Shown piece after piece: positions 27,464 through 35,649 of a DNA stretch of 64,000 nucleotides. Made by a program: the position numbers and the translations under genes. Source of the stretch: Micromonospora echinospora (GTDB taxonomy: Bacteria; Actinomycetota; Actinomycetes; Mycobacteriales; Micromonosporaceae). The notes below the pieces were generated by a model. It saw nothing but the letters and a program-made list of their open reading frames with translations, did no database searches and was not told where the DNA came from. The DNA lies in NCBI RefSeq assembly GCF_900091495.1, contig NZ_LT607413.1, forward strand, positions 4,789,001 through 4,853,000, written 5' to 3'. Numbering within the stretch: position 1 is the first letter of the stretch; the number at the start of each line of letters is the position of its first letter.

Positions 27464-28255
27464 TCACCGCGTGTCCGCCAGGAACGCGGCGATCGCGCTC
27501 GCAGCGCGCGCGGGCTGGTCGTTCTCCCACGCGTGACCGGCCCCCGCGAGCACGAGGACATCGGCGTGTGCGATTTCCCCCGCCATCGACAGCGCATCCT
27601 GGATCGGCACCACCGCATCGTCGCGTCCGTGCACGACAAGGGTTCTCGCGACGATCGCAGCCAGACGCCCGCGGGTGTCGAAGGCACGCGTCGCCGCGAA
27701 GCGACGCATGAGCGCGTCGTTGCGGGCGGGCGCGCCTTGGCGGCTGCCAACCCCCGTGGCGGAGGCGACGGTTGGCGCCATCCGCGCGAGGAGAGCACGG
27801 GCTTTCTCGTCGTCGCCGGCCTCCAGCGCGCCCAGAAGCCCCGCCACGGGACCCGCGAGCCGTTCGGGTCGGAACGGGGCCTGTGAGGTCGCGCCGAGAA
27901 CGAGAGTGTCGAGACGGTGGGGATGACGCAGCGCGAAGGCTTGCGCCACCATCCCACCGAACGACGTTCCCAGAACGTGCGCGCGAGAGAATCCGAGCGC
28001 CGTGATCAGCGCGGCGAGATCATCGGCCAGATCCTCGGTCGTGTAGGGCACCGGTGCGAAGGCGGTTTCGCCCCGATCCCGCTGGTCATACGTGATCACG
28101 GTGAAAGCGGACACGAGGTGCGGCCGCAGTTCGGCGAAGAGCTCCTGCCCCACCTGCAGCCCGTGAACGAGGACGAGGGGAGGCCCGGCGCCCTCGACGC
28201 GGAACGAGGTCACTCCGTCGCCGGTGGAGACACGCGACGCTTCGCCTCCCGTCAT
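27464..28255 (-). CDS. Alpha/beta hydrolase
   Basis: A 263-residue alpha/beta hydrolase with the oxyanion region PPLVLVHGLQ, the nucleophile elbow GTSFGGMVAQ (Ser), a late acid in VVHGRDDAVVP, and catalytic His in GAGHAWEND. This layout matches esterases, lactonases and C-C bond hydrolases of the MhpC/3-oxoadipate enol-lactonase type. ATG 28255 lies 6 bp after the crotonase stop; upstream in-frame codons are overlap. Paired with a 6-oxocamphor-hydrolase-like enzyme it could open or cleave a cyclic ketone or lactone. Confidence 0.88.
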   Translation of the reverse strand: MTGGEASRVSTGDGVTSFRVEGAGPPLVLVHGLQVGQELFAELRPHLVSAFTVITYDQRDRGETAFAPVPYTTEDLADDLAALITALGFSRAHVLGTSFGGMVAQAFALRHPHRLDTLVLGATSQAPFRPERLAGPVAGLLGALEAGDDEKARALLARMAPTVASATGVGSRQGAPARNDALMRRFAATRAFDTRGRLAAIVARTLVVHGRDDAVVPIQDALSMAGEIAHADVLVLAGAGHAWENDQPARAASAIAAFLADTR

Positions 28256-28260
28256 CCGCG

Positions 28261-29115
28261 TTACCAGACCTTGCGCTGGCGGGCGTCGGCGACCAGGTCG
28301 GGGTCGGGAATGAGCGCCTTCGACGCCACCGTGGCGAGCGACTGCTGCGAGAAGTGGAAGCCGAAGTCCTCGGCGACGAGCTTGCGCCACGGGCGGTTGA
28401 GGATGTTGTGCGTCGCCCAGCGCGCGAACCGCGGACGCTTCATGATGTCGCGCGCGAGCTGCCATGCCTTGGGTACGAGCTCCTCACGGGGCAGTACGTC
28501 GCTGACGAGCCCGTACTCGAGCGCTTTCCGTGCGGGAATCGAGGTCCCGCCGTAGATGGCGTACGCGGCGCGCTTCGTGCCCATGAGGTGCTGCAGCGCG
28601 AGTGCGAGACCGTCACCCGGTGCCGTACCGACCATGAAGTGGGGGTCCATGAAGTCGGCGTCCTCTGCCGCGAGCGTCACGTCGCACATGAGCGCGAACT
28701 CGGTGTGGATCCCGGGTCCGTTCACCGCCGCGATGGTGGGGATGTCGATGTTGTTGACGAAGTTCTCGATCAGCTTCCACGCGTCGATCGTCTGCTGGAA
28801 GATGTAGTCCGGCGATTCTTCGACGAGCGGCTTGGGCCAGGTCTGTCGCGGGTCGCCCTGGAACCAGGTCTCTCCCGTGCCCGTGATGATGAGCACGTGG
28901 TTCTCGGGGTCGTTCCCCACGTCCTGCCATACGCGGTTCCAAGCGTTGTGGGCGGCCCAGTTGTGCACGTACGGTCCACCGTCCGTGTGCAGGCGCAGTT
29001 CGAGGATGCCGTCCTCTCGGCGCATCTCGAAGAAGTCGGCGTAGCGACGCGAGTACTCCTCAAGGGGCGTGGGGGCCACGTGGCCGTCCCATCCGAAGCT
29101 CGACGCGTCCACCAT
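28261..29115 (-). CDS. Crotonase-fold hydrolase resembling 6-oxocamphor hydrolase
   Basis: A 284-residue crotonase-fold protein. Its start (PLEEYSRRYADFFEMRREDG, then ILELRLHTDGGP) and core (AAVNGPGIHTEF, MCDVTLAAEDADFMDPHF, GTAPGDG) track 6-oxocamphor hydrolase of Rhodococcus, as I remember it, better than CoA-dependent enoyl-CoA hydratases. That enzyme performs a retro-Claisen cleavage of a cyclic beta-diketone without CoA. His-x-Glu in IHTEF and the Asp of PGDG may correspond to its catalytic residues. No CoA ligase or dehydrogenase lies nearby, consistent with CoA-free chemistry. ATG 29115 is taken as start. Confidence 0.8.
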   Translation of the reverse strand: MVDASSFGWDGHVAPTPLEEYSRRYADFFEMRREDGILELRLHTDGGPYVHNWAAHNAWNRVWQDVGNDPENHVLIITGTGETWFQGDPRQTWPKPLVEESPDYIFQQTIDAWKLIENFVNNIDIPTIAAVNGPGIHTEFALMCDVTLAAEDADFMDPHFMVGTAPGDGLALALQHLMGTKRAAYAIYGGTSIPARKALEYGLVSDVLPREELVPKAWQLARDIMKRPRFARWATHNILNRPWRKLVAEDFGFHFSQQSLATVASKALIPDPDLVADARQRKVW

Positions 29116-29157
29116 GGTGAGTCCCTTCGTCGGAGCGAGTCGTTCCCGCCCGCTAAT

Positions 29158-29172
29158 GAGACAACTTATCTC
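29158..29172. promoter_or_regulatory. Candidate TetR operator before the crotonase gene
   Basis: GAGACAACTTATCTC is a near-perfect 15-bp palindrome (GAGA/TCTC arms and more) 43 bp upstream of the crotonase start and just after the tetR gene. It is a reasonable binding site for that TetR protein. Confidence 0.4.
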
Positions 29173-29254
29173 TCTAGGGGGAGTGACCGTGCGTATCCGG
29201 AGGAACATCGCAGGAAATGGACCCTGACTGGTCGGCGGACGAAGATGACGGGGC

Positions 29255-29854
29255 TCAGTCGGGGTGATCCCGCCACAATCCGGCTACGACGAGTTCGACG
29301 ATCTCGCGTGCGTCGGTGAGCGTGAAGGGGCGCGACCGGCGTAGGACGAACCATTGCACGGGGCCTGCGAGCATCATGTTGACGAAAGATGCCTCGACGG
29401 GCGGTAGCTGCTCGGCCTCGGTGGCCCGGTCGAGGCGCCGCTGCAGGTCGTCGGTGCGACGATCGAGGAGTTCGAGCCCCATGCGGTGCAGCCCGTCTCC
29501 CTCGTCGACGCGTCGGAGGAGGATCTGCAGGACTGCACGACCCGTCGGCGTGGCAGAGGCCTCCGCGAATGCATGCAGGAATGTCGTGAGGTCGTGGACG
29601 ATGTCGCCGGTGTCGGCGATCGGCACCGATGCCTCGGCGAACCGGGCGAGCACGTCGCGGAGGAGATCGTCTCGGTTCGGCCACCGTCGGTAGACCGTCG
29701 CGCGCCCGACCTTCGCGCGGGCGGCGAGCACTTCGTACTGCAGTCCGTCGACGCCCTTCTCGGCGAGGATGTCGAGCGCTGCAGCCGACAGCCGTTCGGT
29801 GACCTGACGCGTTCGCCCGCCGGGGCGACGCGCCCGTGATCCGTCCCCAGTCAT
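29255..29854 (-). CDS. TetR-family repressor
   Basis: A 199-residue TetR protein with an N-terminal HTH: AALDILAEKGVDGLQYEVLA, then AKVGRATVYRRWPNRDDLL. The rest is helical ligand-binding sequence ending in EIVELVVAGLWRDHPD. It is transcribed towards the crotonase/alpha-beta hydrolase pair with a palindrome between, so it likely represses these genes, and it lies 236 bp divergent from the MFS gene at 30091. The inducer is unknown; the C-terminal domain resembles actinobacterial members without studied ligands. Confidence 0.9.
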   Translation of the reverse strand: MTGDGSRARRPGGRTRQVTERLSAAALDILAEKGVDGLQYEVLAARAKVGRATVYRRWPNRDDLLRDVLARFAEASVPIADTGDIVHDLTTFLHAFAEASATPTGRAVLQILLRRVDEGDGLHRMGLELLDRRTDDLQRRLDRATEAEQLPPVEASFVNMMLAGPVQWFVLRRSRPFTLTDAREIVELVVAGLWRDHPD

Positions 29855-30090
29855 GCGCCCTGGCCCTCCGTTTGACGCCTCCCGACCTTATCCGTCGCGC
29901 GACGGCTTCCGGAAACCTCCGGCCAACAATTGCCGTTTCACTCGCGCTTGTGGGCGAGAGTGAGGATTCCTGCGCCAAGGAGGTCATGAGCGCCGAATTC
30001 CTGCATCTTGGACGCACCGGAACTACGTGACACAAGAATGACCAAATCATAGGCGCAGAAGGCGTCGTACCCGAGTCCTGGAAGTGGACA

Positions 30091-31542
30091 ATGACTCAAA
30101 CAACCGCGAGCACCCATCAGTCCTCCGCCCGAGACGACGGTCGGTGGAGCGCCCGGATCGTGTGGTGGGTCGCGATCCTCATCGTCGCGAACACGCTCGT
30201 CGACACCGTCATAGTCGCGCCGCTGCTCGTGCTGCCGCAGATGGCGGAGTTCTTCGGCACCGACCAGAGCGCCTGGCTCAACGCCAGCGCAATCCTCGCC
30301 GGCGCGATGTGGGCGCCGCTCCTGGGCAAGAGCGCTGACGTCTACGGCAAACGTCGCGTGCTGGTGCTCGCACTCCTCGTGGGCGGCGTCGGCGCACTCG
30401 TGTGCCTCGTCGCACCCAACGTGGGAATCTTCTTGCTCGGCCGGGTCATTCAGGGAGCCGCCGTGGGCTCGGTGTTCATCACTGTCGTGTACATCCGCCA
30501 GGTCTTTCCCGCGCGCGTGGGTATGACCTCGGTCGGCATCGTCACCTCGGGGTCGGCGATCCTCGGGATCGCGTCCCCCTTTCTCTTCGAAGCGGTGGTC
30601 GAGGTGTTCGACTTCCGCGCGGTGTTCGTGCTGTCCGCCGCGCTCGCATTCGTGGCCGCCGCCGCCGTGCGCGTGTTCCTCCCCGAGTCGCCCGTGCACG
30701 CACGTGGTCGCGTCGACGTCGCGGGCACCCTCCTGCTCGGACTCGGTCTCGCCGGAGTGCTCTCCTATATCAGCCTCGGCCCCGCCGTGGGCTGGACGAA
30801 CGTCGGACTGATCCTCCTGCTCGTCCTGGGCACCGTGCTGCTGGTGGCATGGGTGTTCACGGCACTGCGAATCCCCGAGCCGGTCGTCGATCTGCGCATG
30901 CTGACGCGCCCCGTGATCGCGACGCTGCTGGTCGTGATGCTCGGCACCGGCGCCTACCAGGCACTTCTGCAGCTGATGGGCATCATCGGACAGACGTCGC
31001 CGGCCGACGGCCTCGGCTACGGTCTCGCGGGTGAGAGCGGTGCGCTCGGCCTCCTGTTCGCGGCGCCGGCGCTCGGTGCCGCGACCGGCGGAGTACTCGC
31101 GGGATGGTTGGGAGGTCGCATCGGCCCCGCGCGCACGCTCGTCGGCGGCGTGCTTATCGGCACGATCGCGGCGCTCAACCTCCTGTTCTCGACTGCATCG
31201 TTCGTGCCCGCCGTCATCTGCGCCGGTCTTCTCGGATTCACCGCGGGCGCGGTGGTGACCTCGGGCTTCAACCTCTCGACGACGCTCGTAAGCGAGGAAA
31301 AGCAGGGCATCGTCGCCGCCCTCGTGCAGGTAATGCTGGGCGTCGGCGCGGTCGTGCTGAACATTGTCGGTGGAAGCGTGCTGAGCGTCACCGCGATCAC
31401 CGGCAGCTCCGCACCCTCGTCGGCGGGCGTCAACCTTTACGTCGTCGTGATGCTCGTCGCCTTCGGTGTAGCCACGGTCTTGGCCGCATGGATCGGGATC
31501 GGTGCCCAGCCAGCGTCTGCGGCGGTTGCGCCCGAGAGCTGA
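30091..31542 (+). CDS. MFS transporter
   Basis: A 483-residue membrane protein with about 14 hydrophobic segments, NTLVDTVIVAPLLVLPQMAE at TM1, and LLGKSADVYGKRRVLVLALL as the cytoplasmic TM2-TM3 loop. It resembles the second half of the DHA2 family. It diverges from the TetR gene; the two probably share control. It may bring the cyclic substrate of the crotonase/hydrolase pair into the cell, or pump it out. Starts at ATG 30091 after GGAAGTGG. It is the last gene with the island's codon style. Confidence 0.85.
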   Translation: MTQTTASTHQSSARDDGRWSARIVWWVAILIVANTLVDTVIVAPLLVLPQMAEFFGTDQSAWLNASAILAGAMWAPLLGKSADVYGKRRVLVLALLVGGVGALVCLVAPNVGIFLLGRVIQGAAVGSVFITVVYIRQVFPARVGMTSVGIVTSGSAILGIASPFLFEAVVEVFDFRAVFVLSAALAFVAAAAVRVFLPESPVHARGRVDVAGTLLLGLGLAGVLSYISLGPAVGWTNVGLILLLVLGTVLLVAWVFTALRIPEPVVDLRMLTRPVIATLLVVMLGTGAYQALLQLMGIIGQTSPADGLGYGLAGESGALGLLFAAPALGAATGGVLAGWLGGRIGPARTLVGGVLIGTIAALNLLFSTASFVPAVICAGLLGFTAGAVVTSGFNLSTTLVSEEKQGIVAALVQVMLGVGAVVLNIVGGSVLSVTAITGSSAPSSAGVNLYVVVMLVAFGVATVLAAWIGIGAQPASAAVAPES

Positions 31543-31623
31543 CCGAGGAAAACGGGCTGGTCGTCACCCTCACCGACCCGCGGGTCGAGAAATTCAATCG
31601 TCAAAAAGTTCCGGAGTCACGGC

Positions 31624-31648
31624 AACGTTTGCTGGGGTCGAGAGCGTA
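31624..31648 (+). promoter_or_regulatory. Possible ECF-type promoter of the SigE gene
   Basis: AAC at 31624-31626 and CGT at 31645-31647, separated by 18 bp, resemble the -35 AAC and -10 CGT pattern of ECF sigma factors, which often autoregulate. The spacer is one or two bases longer than usual, so confidence is low. Confidence 0.25.
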
Positions 31649-31689
31649 AGTAGTGGCCGTGAGATTGAAACTAAGGGTGCGGGTGGCTG

Positions 31690-32211
31690 ATGCACGATCG
31701 CGAGGATAAGGAGGTGACAGCCTTTGTGCGGGCGCGTTACGGATCGCTGCTCCGGACCGCCTTCCTGCTGTGCGGAGACCGAGGGAAAGCCGAGGATCTG
31801 GTCCAGACGACGTTGGCCAAGACGGTCGTGGCGTGGTCTCGACTGCAACGCTCGGAAGGCGTCGATCACTACGTTCGGCGCATTCTAGTCAACACCTTCG
31901 TGACCTGGAGGCGGCGCCGATCCTGGTGGGAACAGCCCTTGGGTCGGCTGGTGGAGAGTCAGGCCCGCGACGAGTACGTGGGGGTGGAACAGCGGGACCT
32001 GCTCCGCCGGGCGTTGGACGGGCTGCCAGCACGACAGCGTGCCGCCGTCGTACTGCGCTTCTACGAGGACCTGTCCGAGCAGGACACGGCGTACGTACTG
32101 GGTTGTTCGGTTGGCACGGTCAAGAGTCTTTCATCAAGGGGTCTGCAGACTCTGCGTAAGCAGTGGGTTGAGGCCGACGCTGTTGCTGATGAAGAGGTGC
32201 GCTATGCGTAA
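31690..32211 (+). CDS. SigE-family (ECF-like) RNA polymerase sigma factor
   Basis: A 173-residue sigma factor with region 2 (YGSLLRTAFLLCGDRGKAED, then LVQTTL), a W-rich linker (WRRRRSWWEQP), and region 4 (ALDGLPARQRAAVVLRFYED, then LGCSVGTVKSLSSRGLQTL). It belongs to the actinobacterial SigE subfamily often paired with a membrane protein encoded downstream. Start ATG 31690 matches the family N-terminus, although a stronger Shine-Dalgarno (AAGGAGG) sits inside the gene before GTG 31726. The stop overlaps the next gene by 8 bp, so the pair is surely co-expressed. Confidence 0.93.
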   Translation: MHDREDKEVTAFVRARYGSLLRTAFLLCGDRGKAEDLVQTTLAKTVVAWSRLQRSEGVDHYVRRILVNTFVTWRRRRSWWEQPLGRLVESQARDEYVGVEQRDLLRRALDGLPARQRAAVVLRFYEDLSEQDTAYVLGCSVGTVKSLSSRGLQTLRKQWVEADAVADEEVRYA

Positions 32212-33478
32212 CACGACTGAGTTGCGTGACGGCCTGGCGGATCTGGCCGAGTCGGTGGTACCGACCGAGGGCTATGAAGGCAAGATCATGCGGCAGGCAG
32301 GCCGGCGTCGCGGGCGGCGGCGTATCACTGCTGGAGCCGCAGCCGCCGTGTGCGTGGCGGTGCTGGTCACGATGTTTCGGGTTGTCGGATTCGGGCCCGC
32401 ACCGCAACTCGCTGCACCGCCGCCGGATGGCCCGTTTCTGGGCTGGTCTCCGGTGGGAGACGTGGACGCTGGCCTGGTGCGTGAGGCCACCAGCGTCTGG
32501 GACCGCACCAACTCGGCGGGCCCGCACACTGATGTTCGGGCCCTTGTCGCGATGCGTCATCCACGCCTGCGCTCGACGGTGGTCGTCCTGCAGGGGTACG
32601 ACAAGCAGGGCGACGCGCGGTTGGCGTTCTTCACCGGTGATTCCGGTGCGGCGGACGCCTTGCGGATGCGGGTTGATCGGCCAGTGCCTGACCCGGTGAA
32701 GACTGAGGTGATCAGTCTGGTCAGTCCACGGCTGTCCGGAGCCGCCGGCGAGGTTAGTAATGACTCCGCGGGCACCTATGCCATTGCCCTCGCCATGCCG
32801 GGCGTGACAGCGGTGCGGGTGTCGAGTACCGCAGTCGATGATGAAATGATACAAGAACCGGACGGACCCGCCAGCCGCCTTATTGTAAAACGATTCCCGA
32901 TCGCTGCGACCGCGCAGACGACGACGATCGCGGGGTTCATCAAGCCGAAGCGACCGTTCGCCAGCCTCACGAAGGTGTTCGAGGTACCTGGTGAGGACGG
33001 TGTGGACGGCGACGCGCGGGCCATACCCGCTGAGGTAGTCGGCAGGAACGGCCACCAGGTGATCGTGGCGTTCCCGAAGGATCAGGGAGTCCGGCAGGGG
33101 CAACTAGCCGTCGTCGCCGAAGGCTTGGTCGGACGCGTAACGACAGTCGATGCAACCCGCGGCGAAGCCACTGTCGACCTCATTACCAGCACCGGGTTCG
33201 CCGGCCAGGTGTATACGAATATCAGTAATGTTCCGGGTTCCGTACGCGGCACAGGCGGGAAGCTGGTCATGGAAGGCGTTCCCGCAGACGGTGAGGTTTA
33301 CCAGACCAACCGTGTCTTGATGCCGGATCCGTCGCAGCGGAGCAATCAGGTTGGCGCTGTCACGATCGGGCGGGCGTCTGCGGACAAGGCGGCAGGCGCG
33401 ACTACGGTGGAGCTCACGCCAACAGCCGACCTTGCCAACCTGGCCAGATTGTCGATCATGACGCCATCCGCCCCCTGA
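32204..33478 (+). CDS. Membrane protein with MreC-like domain, candidate anti-sigma factor
   Basis: A 424-residue protein from ATG 32204. The N-terminal 35 residues are soluble (RDGLADLAESVVPTEGYEGK), followed by a basic patch and one membrane segment (GAAAAVCVAVLVTMFRVVGF), the topology of an anti-sigma factor. The outer region is unusual. From about residue 270, QGVRQGQLAVVAEGLVGRV, VRGTGGKLVMEGVP, VGAVTIGR and VELTPTADLANLARLSIM follow the beta-barrel pattern of MreC, the rod-shape protein. The domain may sense the cell wall or polymerise (inference). Codon overlap with the sigma gene supports a sigma/anti-sigma pair; no ZAS zinc motif is visible. Confidence 0.75.
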   Translation: MRNTTELRDGLADLAESVVPTEGYEGKIMRQAGRRRGRRRITAGAAAAVCVAVLVTMFRVVGFGPAPQLAAPPPDGPFLGWSPVGDVDAGLVREATSVWDRTNSAGPHTDVRALVAMRHPRLRSTVVVLQGYDKQGDARLAFFTGDSGAADALRMRVDRPVPDPVKTEVISLVSPRLSGAAGEVSNDSAGTYAIALAMPGVTAVRVSSTAVDDEMIQEPDGPASRLIVKRFPIAATAQTTTIAGFIKPKRPFASLTKVFEVPGEDGVDGDARAIPAEVVGRNGHQVIVAFPKDQGVRQGQLAVVAEGLVGRVTTVDATRGEATVDLITSTGFAGQVYTNISNVPGSVRGTGGKLVMEGVPADGEVYQTNRVLMPDPSQRSNQVGAVTIGRASADKAAGATTVELTPTADLANLARLSIMTPSAP

Positions 33479-33496
33479 CGGCAGCCTGTCGATGCA

Positions 33497-33531
33497 AGGA
33501 TGCGCGGAGGCGACTCGCCTCCGCGCATCCT
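33497..33531. terminator. Long perfect hairpin after the sigma/MreC-like operon
   Basis: A 17-base arm at 33497-33513 is exactly complementary to 33515-33531 around a single base, in practice a 15-bp stem with a small loop. It lies 19 bp after the stop codon, with no T-run. It is a strong factor-independent terminator candidate. Confidence 0.8.
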
Positions 33532-33536
33532 CAACA

Positions 33537-33838
33537 GGTCTGCCGACCGCGATCAGGGCGTGGACGTTGACCGTCCGGCCGTGTTCGCGGACCTTCATCG
33601 TCAACGCGACCATCCACACGAACGTGTAATGCCCGGCGTCGAGGGGCCGGTTGCGGAACGCCTCGACCTGGGCGTCCAAATGCTGCGCCATCTCCGACAC
33701 CTGCGACTTCGACAACTGCCGGATCCCGAGCTGCTCGACCAGTTTCTCCACCCGCCGGGTCGACACCCCGAGCAGATACGACGTCGCCACGACCGACACG
33801 AGGGCCTGCTCGGCCCGCCGCCGGTGCGAGTGATGACA
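33537..33838 (-). pseudogene. IS256-family transposase internal fragment
   Basis: The minus strand encodes RRRAEQALVSVVATSYLLGV, STRRVEKLVEQLG, SQVSEMAQHLDAQVEAFRNR and VNVHALIAVG. These are characteristic of the segment before and around the first catalytic Asp of IS256 (mutator-type) transposases. Both ends are missing: upstream there is no N-terminus, and downstream the frame runs into the hairpin at 33531. In the expected VDALTMK the fragment reads MVALTMK, so the catalytic Asp is lost. Confidence 0.85.
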
Positions 33839-33947
33839 TCTGACAGTGACGGTCTGCTTGCTGAACGTGGGAGTGGTTTCCTAGACTCGGAATCTACGTA
33901 ACGAGAGATCTAAACGCCTCGATCTGCGGCTTTGGATTGGTGTCAGA

Positions 33948-34553
33948 ATGCGCAAACGGGGGATCGGCGCATGGGTGACGGCCGCACTGGTGGCCTCCGC
34001 CCTGACCGTCGGTGGGGAAGGTCTACGTGCCGACGCGCACGCGAATCAGACGGCCGCAGCTGCGGCGGACAGCGTCGTCGACAGCATGACCAAGCCGTTG
34101 TACCGCAGCCGGATGCCGTACGGCGGCTGCGAAAAGACACTGTTCACGCGGTGGTACAACGAGGACGAGAACGCTGTACGCACCTACGGATTCGCCTCCG
34201 ACGGCATCGTCGTGCACATCGCTCCGGAGCCCGGACCCGGTCTTGTCGGGATTCACTACCTGTACCGGCCGGGCCACGGCGACCGCATCTTCACCACCGA
34301 CACCGCCGAGCGGGACGCCTTCCTCGCCGCCGGGTGGCGGGACTACGGTACCGACTTCCACGCCAGCCCGTCCGCCGGTGCCGGACTCCTGCCCGTGTAC
34401 CGGCTCGTCAAAGGCGAGTGCCACGGATACGCGGTGGGCGACACCGAGAAACAGCGCATGCTGACCGAGGGCTGGACGTACGAAAAGGTGGCCTTCCATG
34501 TGAGTGCGTTCGCAGCGAGGCGCCCCTCATCCGAAGGGCGCCAGTCGGACTAG
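33948..34553 (+). CDS. Secreted protein with DUF5648-like repeats
   Basis: A 201-residue protein with a signal peptide (MRKRGIGAWVTAALVASALT, cleaved near an Ala-x-Ala around residue 30). The mature part carries three aromatic-rich repeats in the pattern of DUF5648: a partly degenerate one, then GIHYLYRPGHGDRIFTTDTA with ERDAFLAAGWRDYGTDFHA, and VYRLVKGECHGYAVGDTEK with LTEGWTYEKVAFHV. Such repeats occur in extracellular proteins, sometimes beside hydrolase or lectin domains; here they are the whole protein. Function is unknown; an extracellular binding role is likely. No operon partners. Confidence 0.7.
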   Translation: MRKRGIGAWVTAALVASALTVGGEGLRADAHANQTAAAAADSVVDSMTKPLYRSRMPYGGCEKTLFTRWYNEDENAVRTYGFASDGIVVHIAPEPGPGLVGIHYLYRPGHGDRIFTTDTAERDAFLAAGWRDYGTDFHASPSAGAGLLPVYRLVKGECHGYAVGDTEKQRMLTEGWTYEKVAFHVSAFAARRPSSEGRQSD

Positions 34554-34601
34554 CCGATCGACTCAAGGTACCGAAAGCCTTGGAACTCGCAGGCTAGAGA
34601 A

Positions 34602-35507
34602 TCAGGAACCGCAGTTGCACCGTCGAGTCGACGCGGCCCGACGATCCGGGCGGATTGCGATGGCGTCCATGAGTCGAGCGGCGGTGACGTCGGACAGGAT
34701 GCCGGCGTGGTGGGCACGTTCGGCAGTCCGGTGGGCTAGCGTGATGTATGCGTCGGCTGCTGGATGCCGGGTCTGCTCCAGGGTCGCGACATGCCATTCG
34801 AGCGTGCCGACATCGCCGCGCGCGATGGGGCCGGTGAGCCCGTGGTCCCCAGCGTCGAGGGCGTTGTCGAGGGCGGCCCTCAGGAGCGGTTCGAGGACGT
34901 CCTGTGGGTGTGTGATGCCACCCGCTCTGAGCATGTCGCATGCATCGTTCACGAGGCTCACCAAATGATTGGCGCCATGGACCAGCCCGAGATGATAAAG
35001 GGGTCGTTGTTCCTCCCGAAGTGATTGCTGACGTCCTTTCAGGTCGCCCTCGATCAATCGGCGGAGTGGCTTGAGCAGGTCGGGTTGGGCGGTAACGGTG
35101 AAAGTAGTTCCGGGGAGGCGGTCGAGGTCAGTCAGTTGACCGGTGAACGTCATCGCCGGATGCATCGACCCGATCCGCAGCCCGCGATGCTGAAGGGGTT
35201 CGAGTGCGCCCAACCCGTGCACGACCGAGGTGTGCAGCACAGTTTGTCCCACTCGCAGCGAGGGAGCGTCCGCCAGTTCTCGAGCAGCCTGTACGAGCGC
35301 GTCATCGGAAGTGGTCAACAACAAGAGGTCCGCGTCCGTGGCCGCAGCGAGAGACACGAATGAGGCGTCGGGGAGCAGGCGTCGAGCACGAGCCAGGGAG
35401 CGGGGGGACCTCGCCACAACGGTGATGTGGTGTCCAGCCCTGGCCAGCGCCGCCCCGAGCACGGTTCCGACGCGTCCAGCGCCGATGACGGCAACGTGCA
35501 GTGGCAT
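34602..35507 (-). CDS. DUF2520 / Rossmann-type putative oxidoreductase
   Basis: A 301-residue protein with an N-terminal NAD(P)-binding fold (VAVIGAGRVGTVLGAALARA) and a helical C-terminal DUF2520 domain (LGLVHGANHLVSLVNDACDM, ARGDVGTLEWHVATL). A central LHTSVVHGLGALEPLQHRGL and SMHPAMTF are typical of the family, which is related to pyrroline-5-carboxylate and ketopantoate-type reductases. In many actinobacteria this gene lies beside panC/panD pantothenate genes; here a panB pseudogene lies 140 bp away, divergent, suggesting the remnant of a pantothenate locus. Confidence 0.85.
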   Translation of the reverse strand: MPLHVAVIGAGRVGTVLGAALARAGHHITVVARSPRSLARARRLLPDASFVSLAAATDADLLLLTTSDDALVQAARELADAPSLRVGQTVLHTSVVHGLGALEPLQHRGLRIGSMHPAMTFTGQLTDLDRLPGTTFTVTAQPDLLKPLRRLIEGDLKGRQQSLREEQRPLYHLGLVHGANHLVSLVNDACDMLRAGGITHPQDVLEPLLRAALDNALDAGDHGLTGPIARGDVGTLEWHVATLEQTRHPAADAYITLAHRTAERAHHAGILSDVTAARLMDAIAIRPDRRAASTRRCNCGS

Positions 35508-35649
35508 AGCCGTTGTGAGCCCTTCCGCCGAGGGAACTTCCCGTCACGTCCCACGCCGGGACAGCGACACTGGACCTCAGATGTCCTGCTAACGTGGCCG
35601 AGGCACTATATAAGCTGGCCAGCTAGGACGCTAGACTAGAAGGGCGCCC

